The notes: a model not told the origin generated them from the sequence alone. Shown: positions 1 through 6,809, numbered from the stretch's first letter. The stretch is DNA of 10,519 bases from Cognatazoarcus sp050303815 (GCA_050303815.1 JBNLCM010000205.1:1-10519); one strand, 5' to 3'. Made by a program: numbers and translations.

Positions 1-522
1 AAACACCCCGCCCCGGTCGATGTCGGCAATCAGCACCACCGGACAGTCGGCCGCCTCGGCGAAGCCCATGTTGGCGATATCCCGGTCGCGCAGGTTGATC
101 TCGGCCGGACTGCCCGCGCCCTCGACCACCACCTGCCCATACTGCTCGCACAGCCGGCGCCAGCTGGCCATCACTGCGGCCATCGCCCGCGGTTTATAGG
201 CATGGTAGTCGGCCGCCGACAGATCAGCCGCCACGTGCCCATGGATAATCACCTGGGCGCCGATGTCCGAATTGGGCTTGAGCAGCACCGGATTCATGTC
301 GGTATGGGGCGCCAGGCCCGCCGCCTCGGCCTGCAGGGCCTGCGCGCGGCCGATCTCGCCTCCATCGGCGGTGACGGCGGAATTGAGGGCCATGTTCTGG
401 GGCTTGAAGGGCACCACGGACACGCCACGCCGGGCCAGGACGCGGCAGAGGCCGGTCACGAGAATGCTCTTGCCAGCGTCGGACGTGGTCCCCTGGACCA
501 TCAGCGTGCGGGAGTCGGTCAT
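1..522 (-). CDS. cobQ: Cobyric acid synthase, N-terminal part (cut by window edge)
   Basis: CobQ/CbiP amidates the b, d, e and g side chains of adenosylcobyrinic acid a,c-diamide, using glutamine and ATP, in the cytoplasm. The 174 visible codons form the N-terminal dethiobiotin-synthetase-like ATP-binding domain. Near the start is the P-loop variant QGTTSDAGKS (about residues 10-19), followed by the CobQ signatures PFKPQNMALNS, GGEIGRAQALQA and MNPVLLKP. Further on are VVEGAGSPAEINL and, at the window edge, DIDRGGVF, all in the family's order. The C-terminal glutaminase-like domain lies outside the window. The ATG at 522 leads straight into the conserved N terminus, but no clear Shine-Dalgarno precedes it. 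The gene is divergent from btuF with only 44 bases between, which fits a cobalamin synthesis and uptake locus. The identification is firm; only completeness is unknown. Confidence 0.94.
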   Translation of the reverse strand, partial: MTDSRTLMVQGTTSDAGKSILVTGLCRVLARRGVSVVPFKPQNMALNSAVTADGGEIGRAQALQAEAAGLAPHTDMNPVLLKPNSDIGAQVIIHGHVAADLSAADYHAYKPRAMAAVMASWRRLCEQYGQVVVEGAGSPAEINLRDRDIANMGFAEAADCPVVLIADIDRGGVF

Positions 523-566
523 CGGATAGAATCGTCGGGCATCAAACCCGGGCCGCGGATTATCCC
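523..566. promoter_or_regulatory. Short divergent spacer between cobQ and btuF
   Basis: These 44 bases must hold the start signals of two divergent genes unless the promoters lie inside the coding regions. A TAGAAT hexamer (527-532) faces btuF and a GATAAT hexamer (559-564, reverse strand) faces cobQ. Neither has a recognisable -35 at normal spacing, and neither gene has a clear Shine-Dalgarno. There is no room for a cobalamin riboswitch, and I see none. The promoter assignment is weak. Confidence 0.3.
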
Positions 567-1481
567 ATGACGAACGCCAGACGCCTGCGTCACCTCGCTT
601 GGCTAGCCGGTCTCATGCTGGGCACGGCCGCCCCGTGCCATGCGGCGCTGCGCATGGTGGACGCCACCGGGACGGAGGTGGTGCTGCCGGCGCCCGCCCG
701 GCGCATCGTGAGCCTCGCGCCCCACATCACCGAATTGCTCTTCGCCGCGGGCGCCGGCGCCCACACGGTGGGCGCGGTGCAGTACAGCGACTACCCCGAG
801 GCGGCGCGACAGCTGCCCCGGATTGGCAGCTACAACGCTCTCGATCTCGAAGCCATCGCGGCCCTCCGGCCCGACCTGGCCATCGCCTGGCGCAGCGGCA
901 ACCGCGAGGGGCATCTGGACAAGCTGCGCGCCCTCGGCATTCCCCTGTTCGTCAGCGAGGCCCGCGACCTCGACGCCGTGGCCGCCAGCCTCGAAGCGAT
1001 TGGCCGGCTAGCCGGCACGTCGCCGGTCGCCGAGCAGGCGGCGGCAGGCTTCCGGGCGCGACGCGACCGACTGCATGCGACATTCGCCGGCCAATCGCCC
1101 GTCACGACCTTCTACCAGGTCTGGAACGAACCGCTCATGACGATCAACGACGCGCACCTGATCGGTGATGTCCTGCGCCTGTGCGGGGGGCGCAACGTAT
1201 TTGGCGGCCTCGCCCAGTTGGCACCGACGATCAACGAGGAAGCCGTCCTCGCGGCCGACCCGGAGGCGATCATCGCCAGCGGCATGGACGAAGCGCGGCC
1301 CGAATGGCTGGACGACTGGCGGCGCTGGCAGGGCATGCAGGCCGTCCGGCTCGGCAACCTCTTCTTCGTGCCGCCGGACCTGCTGCAACGACACACGCCA
1401 CGCATCCTCGATGGCGCCGAGCAGGTCTGCCACCATCTGGCGACGGCCCGCGGTCGCCGGGCGGCGGTCGGACAGGATTGA
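567..1481 (+). CDS. btuF: Periplasmic cobalamin-binding protein of the BtuF type
   Basis: Encodes a 304-residue class III substrate-binding protein that captures vitamin B12 or a cobinamide-type corrinoid in the periplasm and delivers it to a BtuCD ABC transporter. Residues 1-26 are a signal peptide ending C-H-A before ALRMVDATG. The mature part starts with the usual beta-strand and 'PARRIVSLAPHITELLFAAG' (about 43-62). 'YPEAARQLPRIGSYNALDLEAI' follows, and then a long linking helix. The second lobe contains FYQVWNEPLMTIN and LRLCGGRNVF (about 182-212), both typical of BtuF. Length is normal for the family. The divergent cobQ supports a corrinoid substrate rather than iron-siderophore or haem, which related proteins bind. 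No btuC or btuD is visible here. No strong ribosome binding site precedes the ATG. The SCO-like gene follows after 32 bases on the same strand and may be co-transcribed. Confidence 0.9.
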   Translation: MTNARRLRHLAWLAGLMLGTAAPCHAALRMVDATGTEVVLPAPARRIVSLAPHITELLFAAGAGAHTVGAVQYSDYPEAARQLPRIGSYNALDLEAIAALRPDLAIAWRSGNREGHLDKLRALGIPLFVSEARDLDAVAASLEAIGRLAGTSPVAEQAAAGFRARRDRLHATFAGQSPVTTFYQVWNEPLMTINDAHLIGDVLRLCGGRNVFGGLAQLAPTINEEAVLAADPEAIIASGMDEARPEWLDDWRRWQGMQAVRLGNLFFVPPDLLQRHTPRILDGAEQVCHHLATARGRRAAVGQD

Positions 1482-1513
1482 TCGAGTCGCGCAGGCTGGG
1501 GTAGCGTGACGCC

Positions 1514-2053
1514 ATGTCTCCGAGACGCGCCTTCTTCGCCGCCTGGCTCCTGTCGCTCCCACTCATCGCCCCGGTCGCGCGCGCCGGCAACGAGGTCGAT
1601 GTCTATGCCCTGCCCTACCGGCTGACCGACGAGGCGGGCCGGGAACGGCGCCTCTCGGACTGGCGGGGCAAGCGCATCGTGGTGGCGATGGACCACAGCA
1701 CTTATAGCGCGATCTGTTCCAGCACCGGCCGCCGCCTGCGCGCGGTCGGCGTCGCCGCCAGCCGCCTGGCGCAGGACATCGAGTTCGTCGTCATTGGCCT
1801 CGAGCCCCACAAGGACACGCCCGCGACGTGGGCGGCCTATCGGGCAGACCGGGGCATCCAGGGCGACAACTGGCATTTCCTGCGCGCCAGCCCCAAGGAC
1901 ACCCCGCTCGTCGCGGCCAATCTGGGCGTGAATTACCGCTACGAGTACGACGATCTGCTGCTCGATCTGAGAATCCTGCGCGTCGGGCCGGAGGGCAGAA
2001 TCGAGCGTGCGCTGGAAGGCTACGACACCGACACCGACGCGTTCTTCCGGTAG
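1514..2053 (+). CDS. SCO1/SenC-family thioredoxin-fold protein lacking canonical copper ligands
   Basis: A 179-residue exported protein. Residues 1-24 form a signal peptide ending A-R-A. The rest aligns by eye with SCO copper chaperones: LTDEAGRERRLSDWRGKRIVV (37-57), then the active-site loop. IGLEPHKDTPATWAAYRADRG (94-114) corresponds to the family's DP..DTP...Y segment. NWHFLRAS (119-126) and a late strand ILRVGPEGRI (154-163) complete the fold. SCO proteins normally bind copper with CxxxC plus a distal His and help assemble the CuA site of cytochrome oxidase or nitrous oxide reductase. Here the loop reads Y64-S-A-I-C68-S, so only the second Cys remains, and Asp146/Asp147 occupy the region of the distal His. 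Classical copper transfer is therefore doubtful. It sits 32 bases behind btuF and converges on a PCu(A)C gene. It could be a divergent SCO paralogue or a peroxiredoxin-like protein; fold assignment is good, function uncertain. Confidence 0.78.
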   Translation: MSPRRAFFAAWLLSLPLIAPVARAGNEVDVYALPYRLTDEAGRERRLSDWRGKRIVVAMDHSTYSAICSSTGRRLRAVGVAASRLAQDIEFVVIGLEPHKDTPATWAAYRADRGIQGDNWHFLRASPKDTPLVAANLGVNYRYEYDDLLLDLRILRVGPEGRIERALEGYDTDTDAFFR

Positions 2054-2057
2054 GCCA

Positions 2058-2078
2058 GCCCCCGAACGTTGCCGGGGC
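2058..2078. terminator. Possible stem-loop between convergent genes
   Basis: GCCCC (2058-2062) can pair with GGGGC (2074-2078) across an 11-base loop, in the 38-base gap between two convergent stop codons. A competing pairing CGAAC (2063-2067) with GTTCG (2082-2086) also exists. No T-run follows on either strand, so an intrinsic terminator is only a possibility suggested by location. Confidence 0.25.
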
Positions 2079-2091
2079 CGGGTTCGTCCGC

Positions 2092-2547
2092 TCAGTGCGG
2101 CATCTTCATGGCGCCGCCCGTCAGCGGGCGGGCGGTTGCCGTGACGGGGACGGTATGCGTGCTGCCACCCTCCTCGAAAACCAGCTCGAGGGCAACGGTG
2201 TCACCCACCTTCACCGGCGCCTTCAGCTCCATCAACATGATGTGATAACTGCCCGGCTTGAGTTCGAGCACCTGCCCCGGGCCCACGTCGACGGCCTCGA
2301 CCCGACTCATCCGGGCGATATTGTCGACCAGCTTCATCTGGTGCACCTCGGTCACGGCGGCCACGGTCGACCGGGCACCGACCAGCCGGGCACCGTGTGC
2401 GCCGGCCGAAATCTTCATGAAGGCACCCGTCGCCCGCTGGTGCGGGAGGCTGGCGCGTACCCAGGCCTCACTGACGGACACTTCGGCGTGGGCGGCGCTC
2501 ATGGCGCCAAGCAGCAGGCAAGCGGCGATCGCGGAAAAGCGAATCAT
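2092..2547 (-). CDS. PCu(A)C-type periplasmic copper chaperone
   Basis: A 151-residue exported copper chaperone of the PCu(A)C (DUF461) family, which binds Cu(I) in the periplasm and supplies it to the CuA centre of cytochrome oxidase, often together with a SCO protein. Residues 1-21 are a signal peptide (A-H-A before EVSVSEAWVR). 'AWVRASLPHQRATGAFMKI' (28-46) is the characteristic first segment. The copper motif H-x10-M-x21-H-x-M is complete and exactly spaced: His69, Met80, His102, Met104. The C-terminal tail KMPH adds a Met and a His but is short compared with the Met/His-rich tails of some homologues. The ATG is preceded by GGAG eight bases upstream. Upstream on the same strand are a DUF2946 gene and an M48 protease; the convergent neighbour is SCO-like. 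Chemistry is well supported; the target enzyme is not visible in the window. Confidence 0.93.
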   Translation of the reverse strand: MIRFSAIAACLLLGAMSAAHAEVSVSEAWVRASLPHQRATGAFMKISAGAHGARLVGARSTVAAVTEVHQMKLVDNIARMSRVEAVDVGPGQVLELKPGSYHIMLMELKAPVKVGDTVALELVFEEGGSTHTVPVTATARPLTGGAMKMPH

Positions 2548-2627
2548 CTGAGTTTCTCCGTATTCTGAATGGTGTCATCCGGCCGGCTTGTCCGGCACGG
2601 CGCGCAGTCCGCCAGGGGGACGGACCA

Positions 2628-2993
2628 TCAGGATGCGGAGGGAGGGCCTCTGGGCGCAGCGTGCCAGACCAGCCGGCTCGCGACGAACGCCGGGCCCGGA
2701 CGGAATCCGTCCCTGGCAACCCGCGCCGGCGATACGAGGCTCGGTGCCGCCTCGCCGGCTAAGGTCCAGGCCTGCACGGTCGAGAGGCACAACAGACACA
2801 TCGGCCCCGGCGCCGCACCGTCTTCCTTGCCGCCGGGCACGGCCAGTGACACCGTGCCGCCGGCTGTGCAGATCTCGGCAAGTGCAGACCCCGGCGCCGC
2901 GCTGTGGACGACGCCCTGCAGGGTCACGGCAAGCAGCAGGGCCACGGTGAGTGGCCATGTCAACCAGCGGCAACGGAGATGCAGGCGGCGCAT
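2628..2993 (-). CDS. DUF2946 family protein (copper-associated, exported or membrane-anchored)
   Basis: Encodes 121 residues with a hydrophobic N-terminal helix (about residues 11-29) acting as signal sequence or anchor. It then carries the DUF2946 signatures: AEICTAGG (39-46), a C-x-x-C pair at Cys66/Cys69 (MCLLCL), and a C-terminal A-P-R-G-P-P (113-118). The biochemical role of DUF2946 is not established. Members typically accompany copper genes such as PCu(A)C chaperones and TonB receptors, and the Cys residues are plausible metal ligands; that role is inference. The ATG is well bounded, because an in-frame TAG lies 12 bases upstream. No Shine-Dalgarno precedes it, but a TAGAAT hexamer ends six bases before the ATG, so a leaderless message is possible. 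The PCu(A)C gene follows after 80 bases and the M48 protease gene ends 39 bases upstream. Confidence 0.85.
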   Translation of the reverse strand: MRRLHLRCRWLTWPLTVALLLAVTLQGVVHSAAPGSALAEICTAGGTVSLAVPGGKEDGAAPGPMCLLCLSTVQAWTLAGEAAPSLVSPARVARDGFRPGPAFVASRLVWHAAPRGPPSAS

Positions 2994-3013
2994 GCGGGCA
3001 TTCTACGCCCTCA

Positions 3014-3049
3014 CCCCGACACGCGGGGCGACCTACTTGCTACAGCAAG
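3014..3049 (-). other. Two small stem-loops at the 3' end of the M48 gene
   Basis: An inverted repeat CTTGCT/AGCAAG (3036-3049) spans the last codons of the protease gene. A five-base-pair hairpin CCCCG-ACACG-CGGGG (3014-3028) follows in the spacer before the DUF2946 gene. Neither is followed by a T-run. They could attenuate or stabilise the transcript, or be incidental in GC-rich DNA. Confidence 0.25.
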
Positions 3050-4169
3050 GGGCGATTGCCATGCACCATGCGCGATCCAACCGGCAGGCCAGGGTCTCGG
3101 CAGTATCACCCAGGTAGAGCTGGGCCGCCGATGGCCCTTGACGCACGGGCGAGTGAATGCCGACACGCAGCGCAATCAGCCGTTCGGGCAAGCTGGGGTG
3201 AAGATCCAGGCCATGGGGCAACTCGAGCAGCTCACCCATGCGGCCACATTGTTCGGAACGCTGAAATCCGAGCGAGACCCCAATGCCCATGGTCCCGAAG
3301 GGCAGAATGCCCCCTTCGCCGTCGTCCGGAAACTCGAACTGGCTCATCACCGCGTCCCAGTACTCTTCGCGCAGGTAGCGCTCCTTCATCGCCAGTTCGA
3401 GCAGTGACGCCGCCAGCATGTCGGCGCCGACCAGTCCCGCGGCGCCCATGTCCGCCTCGAACTCCTCGAGGTGCGACAGTTCGACGCTGCGAATGAGGTG
3501 TGCGTCGGCATGCCCTGCCAGCAGCATCGCGATCGTCCGCCCCAAGGGGCTCGGGTCGTCATCGATGGCCGACAGGACGCGATGCCACCAGGCCCTTAAC
3601 TGCGCCGCCCACGCACCCACGGCCCGCCGCTGGAAGGCCAGATGGGACATCTCGTGGGCGAGAATCGCCCTGACCTGCTGGGGATTGAGGCTGTAGAGCA
3701 TGGGCAGGCCGATCACCAGCGTGGTCTGCAGGCGCCCCCACAAACCCAGCTCAGGCAACTGCACCACGGCAGCGTTCATGTCCGAGCCGATCATCACCCG
3801 ATCGACCGGGGCGACCCGATAGGCCGCGCTCAGCCGGTCCAGTGCCTTGAACAGTTCCGGGGAGTCCTCCCGCACCACGAGCACGCCGGATACGTCGCTG
3901 GGAGGCTGCCAGAGCCAGCTCAGAAGATACGTGGCCATGGCGACCACGCCCAGGGCAGCCACAATATTGAGCGGGAACGCGTCGCTGGCCCCCGAGAATG
4001 CGAGCCACAACCCCAGCGCCAGGCTGCCGACGATCAGCAGGGACAGGCTGGCCAGGCCGACCGCCGCCTGAAGCGTCAGGAGGACGTTAAGCCGCGTCTG
4101 CTCGCCGGATCGGGGGGGAGTGGGCGCCCGCAACCCCCCGGCTGCCGGCGCGACCTTCGCATCGCTCAT
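3033..4169 (-). CDS. M48-family membrane zinc metalloprotease (HtpX/Ste24-like)
   Basis: A 378-residue predicted zinc protease. Two hydrophobic stretches near the N terminus (about 29-58 and 67-87) anchor it in the membrane. The catalytic motif HEMSH (172-176) and the downstream ExxAD motif (E236-F-E-A-D240), which supplies the third zinc ligand in M48 enzymes, are both intact, so activity is expected. Relatives degrade misfolded membrane or envelope proteins; the substrate here is unknown. The ATG at 4169 (MSDAK...) is preferred over an in-frame GTG nine bases upstream, because GAGTGAGG lies just before it. The C terminus is unusual: Cys362, Cys369 and a Cys375-Cys376 pair lie in the last 17 residues. 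It is the first gene of a possible operon with the DUF2946 and PCu(A)C genes, which hints at an envelope-stress or metal link, though gaps of 39 and 80 bases leave co-transcription unproven. Confidence 0.85.
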   Translation of the reverse strand: MSDAKVAPAAGGLRAPTPPRSGEQTRLNVLLTLQAAVGLASLSLLIVGSLALGLWLAFSGASDAFPLNIVAALGVVAMATYLLSWLWQPPSDVSGVLVVREDSPELFKALDRLSAAYRVAPVDRVMIGSDMNAAVVQLPELGLWGRLQTTLVIGLPMLYSLNPQQVRAILAHEMSHLAFQRRAVGAWAAQLRAWWHRVLSAIDDDPSPLGRTIAMLLAGHADAHLIRSVELSHLEEFEADMGAAGLVGADMLAASLLELAMKERYLREEYWDAVMSQFEFPDDGEGGILPFGTMGIGVSLGFQRSEQCGRMGELLELPHGLDLHPSLPERLIALRVGIHSPVRQGPSAAQLYLGDTAETLACRLDRAWCMAIAPCCSK

Positions 4170-4330
4170 GGACCTCACTCTAACCGCTTCATCTGAAAGA
4201 GGAAATTGTCCTTAAGTCATACCCGCCACCAGATACCACATGTGGCTATACATACAGCATTCCCGGCCCCGTCATTCAAGCGCTCATTCAAACACTTGCA
4301 CGGCGCGCGCGTGGCCTGAAGAAAAATCGC
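4170..4330 (-). promoter_or_regulatory. Spacer upstream of the M48 gene with a perfect 10-bp palindrome
   Basis: This 161-base gap lies downstream of rquA and upstream of the M48 gene, and is clearly more AT-rich than its surroundings. It holds the perfect palindrome CCACATGTGG (4236-4245), a possible operator, and a direct repeat TCATTCAA (4272-4279 and 4284-4291). A short T-run (reverse strand, about 4312-4316) lies shortly after the rquA stop without a convincing stem before it. No clear -35/-10 pair was found. It probably contains the M48 promoter. Confidence 0.35.
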
Positions 4331-4999
4331 TCAGCCCCTCCGGCGAACGGTAACGACTTGATACAGCCCGCCAAACACCAGCGTCTTGTGCCAGGAGAAG
4401 GCCGCCGCGTCCGTCGCCAGGTCGCCAATCTCGCGTTGCGTGAGCGATTCGGCGAACGGCTCGAACCGTCGGAAGACCCAGCCCATCACCCCCGCCAACG
4501 GGTGGAGGCGAACTGGCCGGTGGTAATCGACGAAGACCGCGATACCACCAGGTGCGACCGCAGCCAGCAGGTTGTCCACGATCCGGCTCCTGACCACAGG
4601 GGGTACCTCGTGCAGCAAGAAGAAGCAGCACACTCCGTCATAGCACGCACCGAGGGGCTGCGCGAGGTCACCCACGCGCACCGACACGTTCTGCCGGCGG
4701 CGGAGCTTGCGACGCAGGTTGGCGACCTGGAGGGGTGCCACGTCCACCACCGCGAGATGGCCCGACTCACCCAGTTGCTCGAGCAGCCTTCGCGAGAAGT
4801 CGCCATACACGGCAGCGGCCTGCAGCACCCGCTGGCCCGGTGCAAAGGACGTGATCGCCCGCGTCATCAACCGGTTGGCGTTGCCCCAGAGGATGGTCGA
4901 AACGACCGCGGGGCGGTCGAGCCAGCCAAGCCACCGTCGATCGAGATAGGCCCAGCGGTAGGTCTGCTGGAGATAGTCGGGAAGCACTCGGGCGTGCAT
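4331..4999 (-). CDS. rquA: Rhodoquinone biosynthesis protein RquA
   Basis: RquA converts ubiquinone to rhodoquinone by replacing a ring methoxy group with an amino group; SAM is reported to be the amino donor. Rhodoquinone is a low-potential quinone used for fumarate reduction and reverse electron flow under low oxygen. The 222 residues resemble a class I methyltransferase with the altered cofactor motif diagnostic of RquA: LQAAAVYGDFSRRL (59-72) in place of the usual GxGxG loop. Other family hallmarks are WAYLD (16-20), ILWGNANRL (36-44), VVDVAPLQVANLRRKL (84-99), CCFFLLHEVPP (124-134), GGIAVFVDYHRP (151-162), HPLAGVM (166-172) and FGGLYQVV (209-216). A longer reading frame extends upstream into leuA, but only the ATG at 4999 gives the normal RquA N terminus. 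leuA lies 88 bases upstream on the same strand. rquA is known to spread by horizontal transfer; base composition here is not visibly different. No other quinone gene is present. Confidence 0.95.
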   Translation of the reverse strand: MHARVLPDYLQQTYRWAYLDRRWLGWLDRPAVVSTILWGNANRLMTRAITSFAPGQRVLQAAAVYGDFSRRLLEQLGESGHLAVVDVAPLQVANLRRKLRRRQNVSVRVGDLAQPLGACYDGVCCFFLLHEVPPVVRSRIVDNLLAAVAPGGIAVFVDYHRPVRLHPLAGVMGWVFRRFEPFAESLTQREIGDLATDAAAFSWHKTLVFGGLYQVVTVRRRG

Positions 5000-5039
5000 G
5001 GGCTCACCATCATGACAATGGCGGGATGATGCACCCGAA

Positions 5040-5074
5040 CCGGCCGGAGCGGCGACGCACACCGCTCCGACCGG
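5040..5074. terminator. Strong GC-rich stem-loop between leuA and rquA
   Basis: CCGG-C-CGGAGCGG (5040-5052) pairs with CCGCTCCG-A-CCGG (5062-5074): twelve base pairs with one mismatch and a 9-base loop. It starts 14 bases after the leuA stop, where an intrinsic terminator would be expected. No T-run follows on the minus strand (TTCGGGTGC). It may be a non-canonical terminator, a pause site that sets the leuA/rquA ratio, or a 3'-end stabiliser. Confidence 0.5.
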
Positions 5075-5087
5075 CATCTCGCACGGA

Positions 5088-6794
5088 TCAGCGGTCGTCC
5101 GTGCCGGTACGCGCAAAGACCAGTGCGTCCGGCCAGCGGGATGCGATCCGATTGACCCCCGAGATGATCGCGAGAATCGACGCGGTGACGATGTTCGCGT
5201 GCACGCCGACCCCGAACACGGTGCCCGCCATGCCCGCCACGCCGAGTTCGACAAAGGCGGCTGCGCGCGCATCGGATCCATTACCGATGGCGCGCTCCTC
5301 GTAGTCGAGCAGACTGACCCGGGCACCAAGCGCATGGATGGCCGCATCGATCGGGCCGTTCCCGACCCCACGCAGGACACAGGTCTGGCCATCGAGCCTG
5401 ACCGTCAGGGCCATGCCCTGCTGTTCGCCCTGCTCGAAGAGGTGATGTTCGACAAACCCGACGGGCTCGCTCGGCGCCAGGTATTCATGCTCGAAGCATT
5501 GCCAGATGTCGCCCGCGTGGACCTCCTTGCCGCTGGCGTCGGCCAGGCGCTGTACGGCGGCGGAGAACTCGACCTGCAACCGGCGCGGAAGGGCAACGCC
5601 ATACTCCGACTCCATCAGGTAGGCGACCCCTCCCTTGCCCGACTGACTGTTCACCCGAATGATCGAATCGTAGGTGCGGCCGAGGTCCGCCGGGTCCACC
5701 GGCAGGTAGGGCACCTCCCAGCTGCGATCCGGGCTCTGCGCGGCGAAACCTTTCTTGATGGCGTCCTGGTGCGAACCGGAGAAGGCGGTAAAGACAAGGT
5801 CGCCGACATACGGGTGGCGCGGATGAATCGGCAACTGGGTGCAGTGCTCGACCGTGCGGGCAACCTCGTTGAGTCGCGAGAAGTCGAGACCTGGATGCAC
5901 GCCCTGGCTGTACAGGTTGAGGGCGAGGGTCACGAGATCCACATTGCCGGTCCGCTCGCCGTGGCCGAACAGGCAACCCTCGATGCGATCGGCGCCCGCC
6001 ATCAGGGCAAGCTCGGCCGCGGCGACCGCCGTGCCCCGGTCGTTATGCGGGTGCACCGACAGGACAATGCCCTCGCGCCGCGCGAGATTGCGATGCATCC
6101 ATTCGATCTGGTCGGCATAGACGTTGGGGGTGCTCATCTCCACCGTCGCCGGCAGGTTGATGATGCACGGCTGCTCGGCGGTCGGCTGCCAGATGGCGGT
6201 GACCGCATCCACCACGTCGCGCACGAAACCGAGTTCGGCACCGGAGAACACCTCCGGGCTGTACTGGAACACGAACTTGGTTTCCGGGTGCCGTGCGGCG
6301 TGAGCCTGGATCATCCGCGCGCCTTCCATCGCGATCCGCCGGACGCCGGCCTCGTCCTCGTTGAATACGATGCGCCGGAAGTTCTCGGCGCATGCGTTGT
6401 AGTAGTGAATGATGACGCGCCGCGCGCCCTTGACCGCCTCGAAGGTGCGCTCGATCAGATGCTCACGCGCCTGGGTCAGGACCTCGATCGTGACGTCGTC
6501 GGGGATGTGTCCACCCTCGATGAGCGTGCGGACGAAATCGAAATCGGTCTGCGACGCCGACGGGAAGCCGATCTCAATCTCCTTGAATCCGATCTCAACC
6601 AGCATGTGGAACATGCGCAGCTTGCGCTCGCTGTCCATGGGTTCGAACAGGGCCTGGTTGCCGTCCCGAAGGTCGGTACTCATCCACACCGGCGGCCGTT
6701 CGATCCGGCGGTCAGGCCAGCTGCGGGTGGCAAGGCGGACCGCGCCCTCAAACGGTTTGAACGGGCGGTACTTGGTGGCGGGCTGTTTCAACAT
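5088..6794 (-). CDS. leuA: 2-isopropylmalate synthase, class II (long LeuA form)
   Basis: Catalyses the first committed step of leucine synthesis: acetyl-CoA plus 3-methyl-2-oxobutanoate gives (2S)-2-isopropylmalate, with a divalent metal, in the cytoplasm. The 568-residue protein is of the actinobacterial/yeast-like class. It opens with the N-terminal extension KYRPFKPFEG and has the catalytic start STDLRDGNQALFEP (39-52, Arg43-Asp44). Metal ligands lie in VHPHND (247-252) and the signature FGHGERTGN is at 276-284. A C-terminal LeuA regulatory domain (about 430-568), the site of leucine feedback inhibition in this family, is complete. The ATG at 6794 is preceded by AAGGAG at nine bases; the frame stays open further upstream, but only this start matches the family. 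rquA follows 88 bases downstream past a strong stem-loop. The 325 bases upstream look like an attenuation leader. Confidence 0.96.
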   Translation of the reverse strand: MLKQPATKYRPFKPFEGAVRLATRSWPDRRIERPPVWMSTDLRDGNQALFEPMDSERKLRMFHMLVEIGFKEIEIGFPSASQTDFDFVRTLIEGGHIPDDVTIEVLTQAREHLIERTFEAVKGARRVIIHYYNACAENFRRIVFNEDEAGVRRIAMEGARMIQAHAARHPETKFVFQYSPEVFSGAELGFVRDVVDAVTAIWQPTAEQPCIINLPATVEMSTPNVYADQIEWMHRNLARREGIVLSVHPHNDRGTAVAAAELALMAGADRIEGCLFGHGERTGNVDLVTLALNLYSQGVHPGLDFSRLNEVARTVEHCTQLPIHPRHPYVGDLVFTAFSGSHQDAIKKGFAAQSPDRSWEVPYLPVDPADLGRTYDSIIRVNSQSGKGGVAYLMESEYGVALPRRLQVEFSAAVQRLADASGKEVHAGDIWQCFEHEYLAPSEPVGFVEHHLFEQGEQQGMALTVRLDGQTCVLRGVGNGPIDAAIHALGARVSLLDYEERAIGNGSDARAAAFVELGVAGMAGTVFGVGVHANIVTASILAIISGVNRIASRWPDALVFARTGTDDR

Positions 6795-6803
6795 GATGAG
6801 TGA

Positions 6804-6809
6804 CTCCTT
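6804..6809 (-). promoter_or_regulatory. Shine-Dalgarno of leuA
   Basis: AAGGAG on the minus strand, nine bases before the leuA ATG. It fixes the start at 6794 despite the longer open frame. Its AGGAG core is complementary to CTCCT within the CCUCCUG elements of the upstream leader. Confidence 0.8.

Noticed and set aside
523..566. Cobalamin riboswitch between cobQ and btuF
   Set aside because: The spacer is only 44 bases and no B12-box-like sequence is visible; a riboswitch aptamer would not fit.
202..570. Plus-strand open frame of 122 codons at the left edge
   Set aside because: Antisense to the conserved CobQ N-terminal domain.
2582..2628. Hairpins GCCGG-CTTGT-CCGGC-type between DUF2946 and PCu(A)C genes as a terminator
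   Set aside because: Stems of five base pairs in very GC-rich DNA with no T-run; expected by chance.
4331..5392. RquA starting upstream at 5392 (353 residues)
   Set aside because: The extension is an antiparallel-frame shadow of the leuA C-terminal region; the RquA family N terminus begins at the ATG at 4999.
5199..6803. Plus-strand open frame of 534 codons across leuA
   Set aside because: Exact antisense shadow of leuA in GC-rich DNA; no ribosome binding site and no recognisable domain, whereas leuA is unmistakable.
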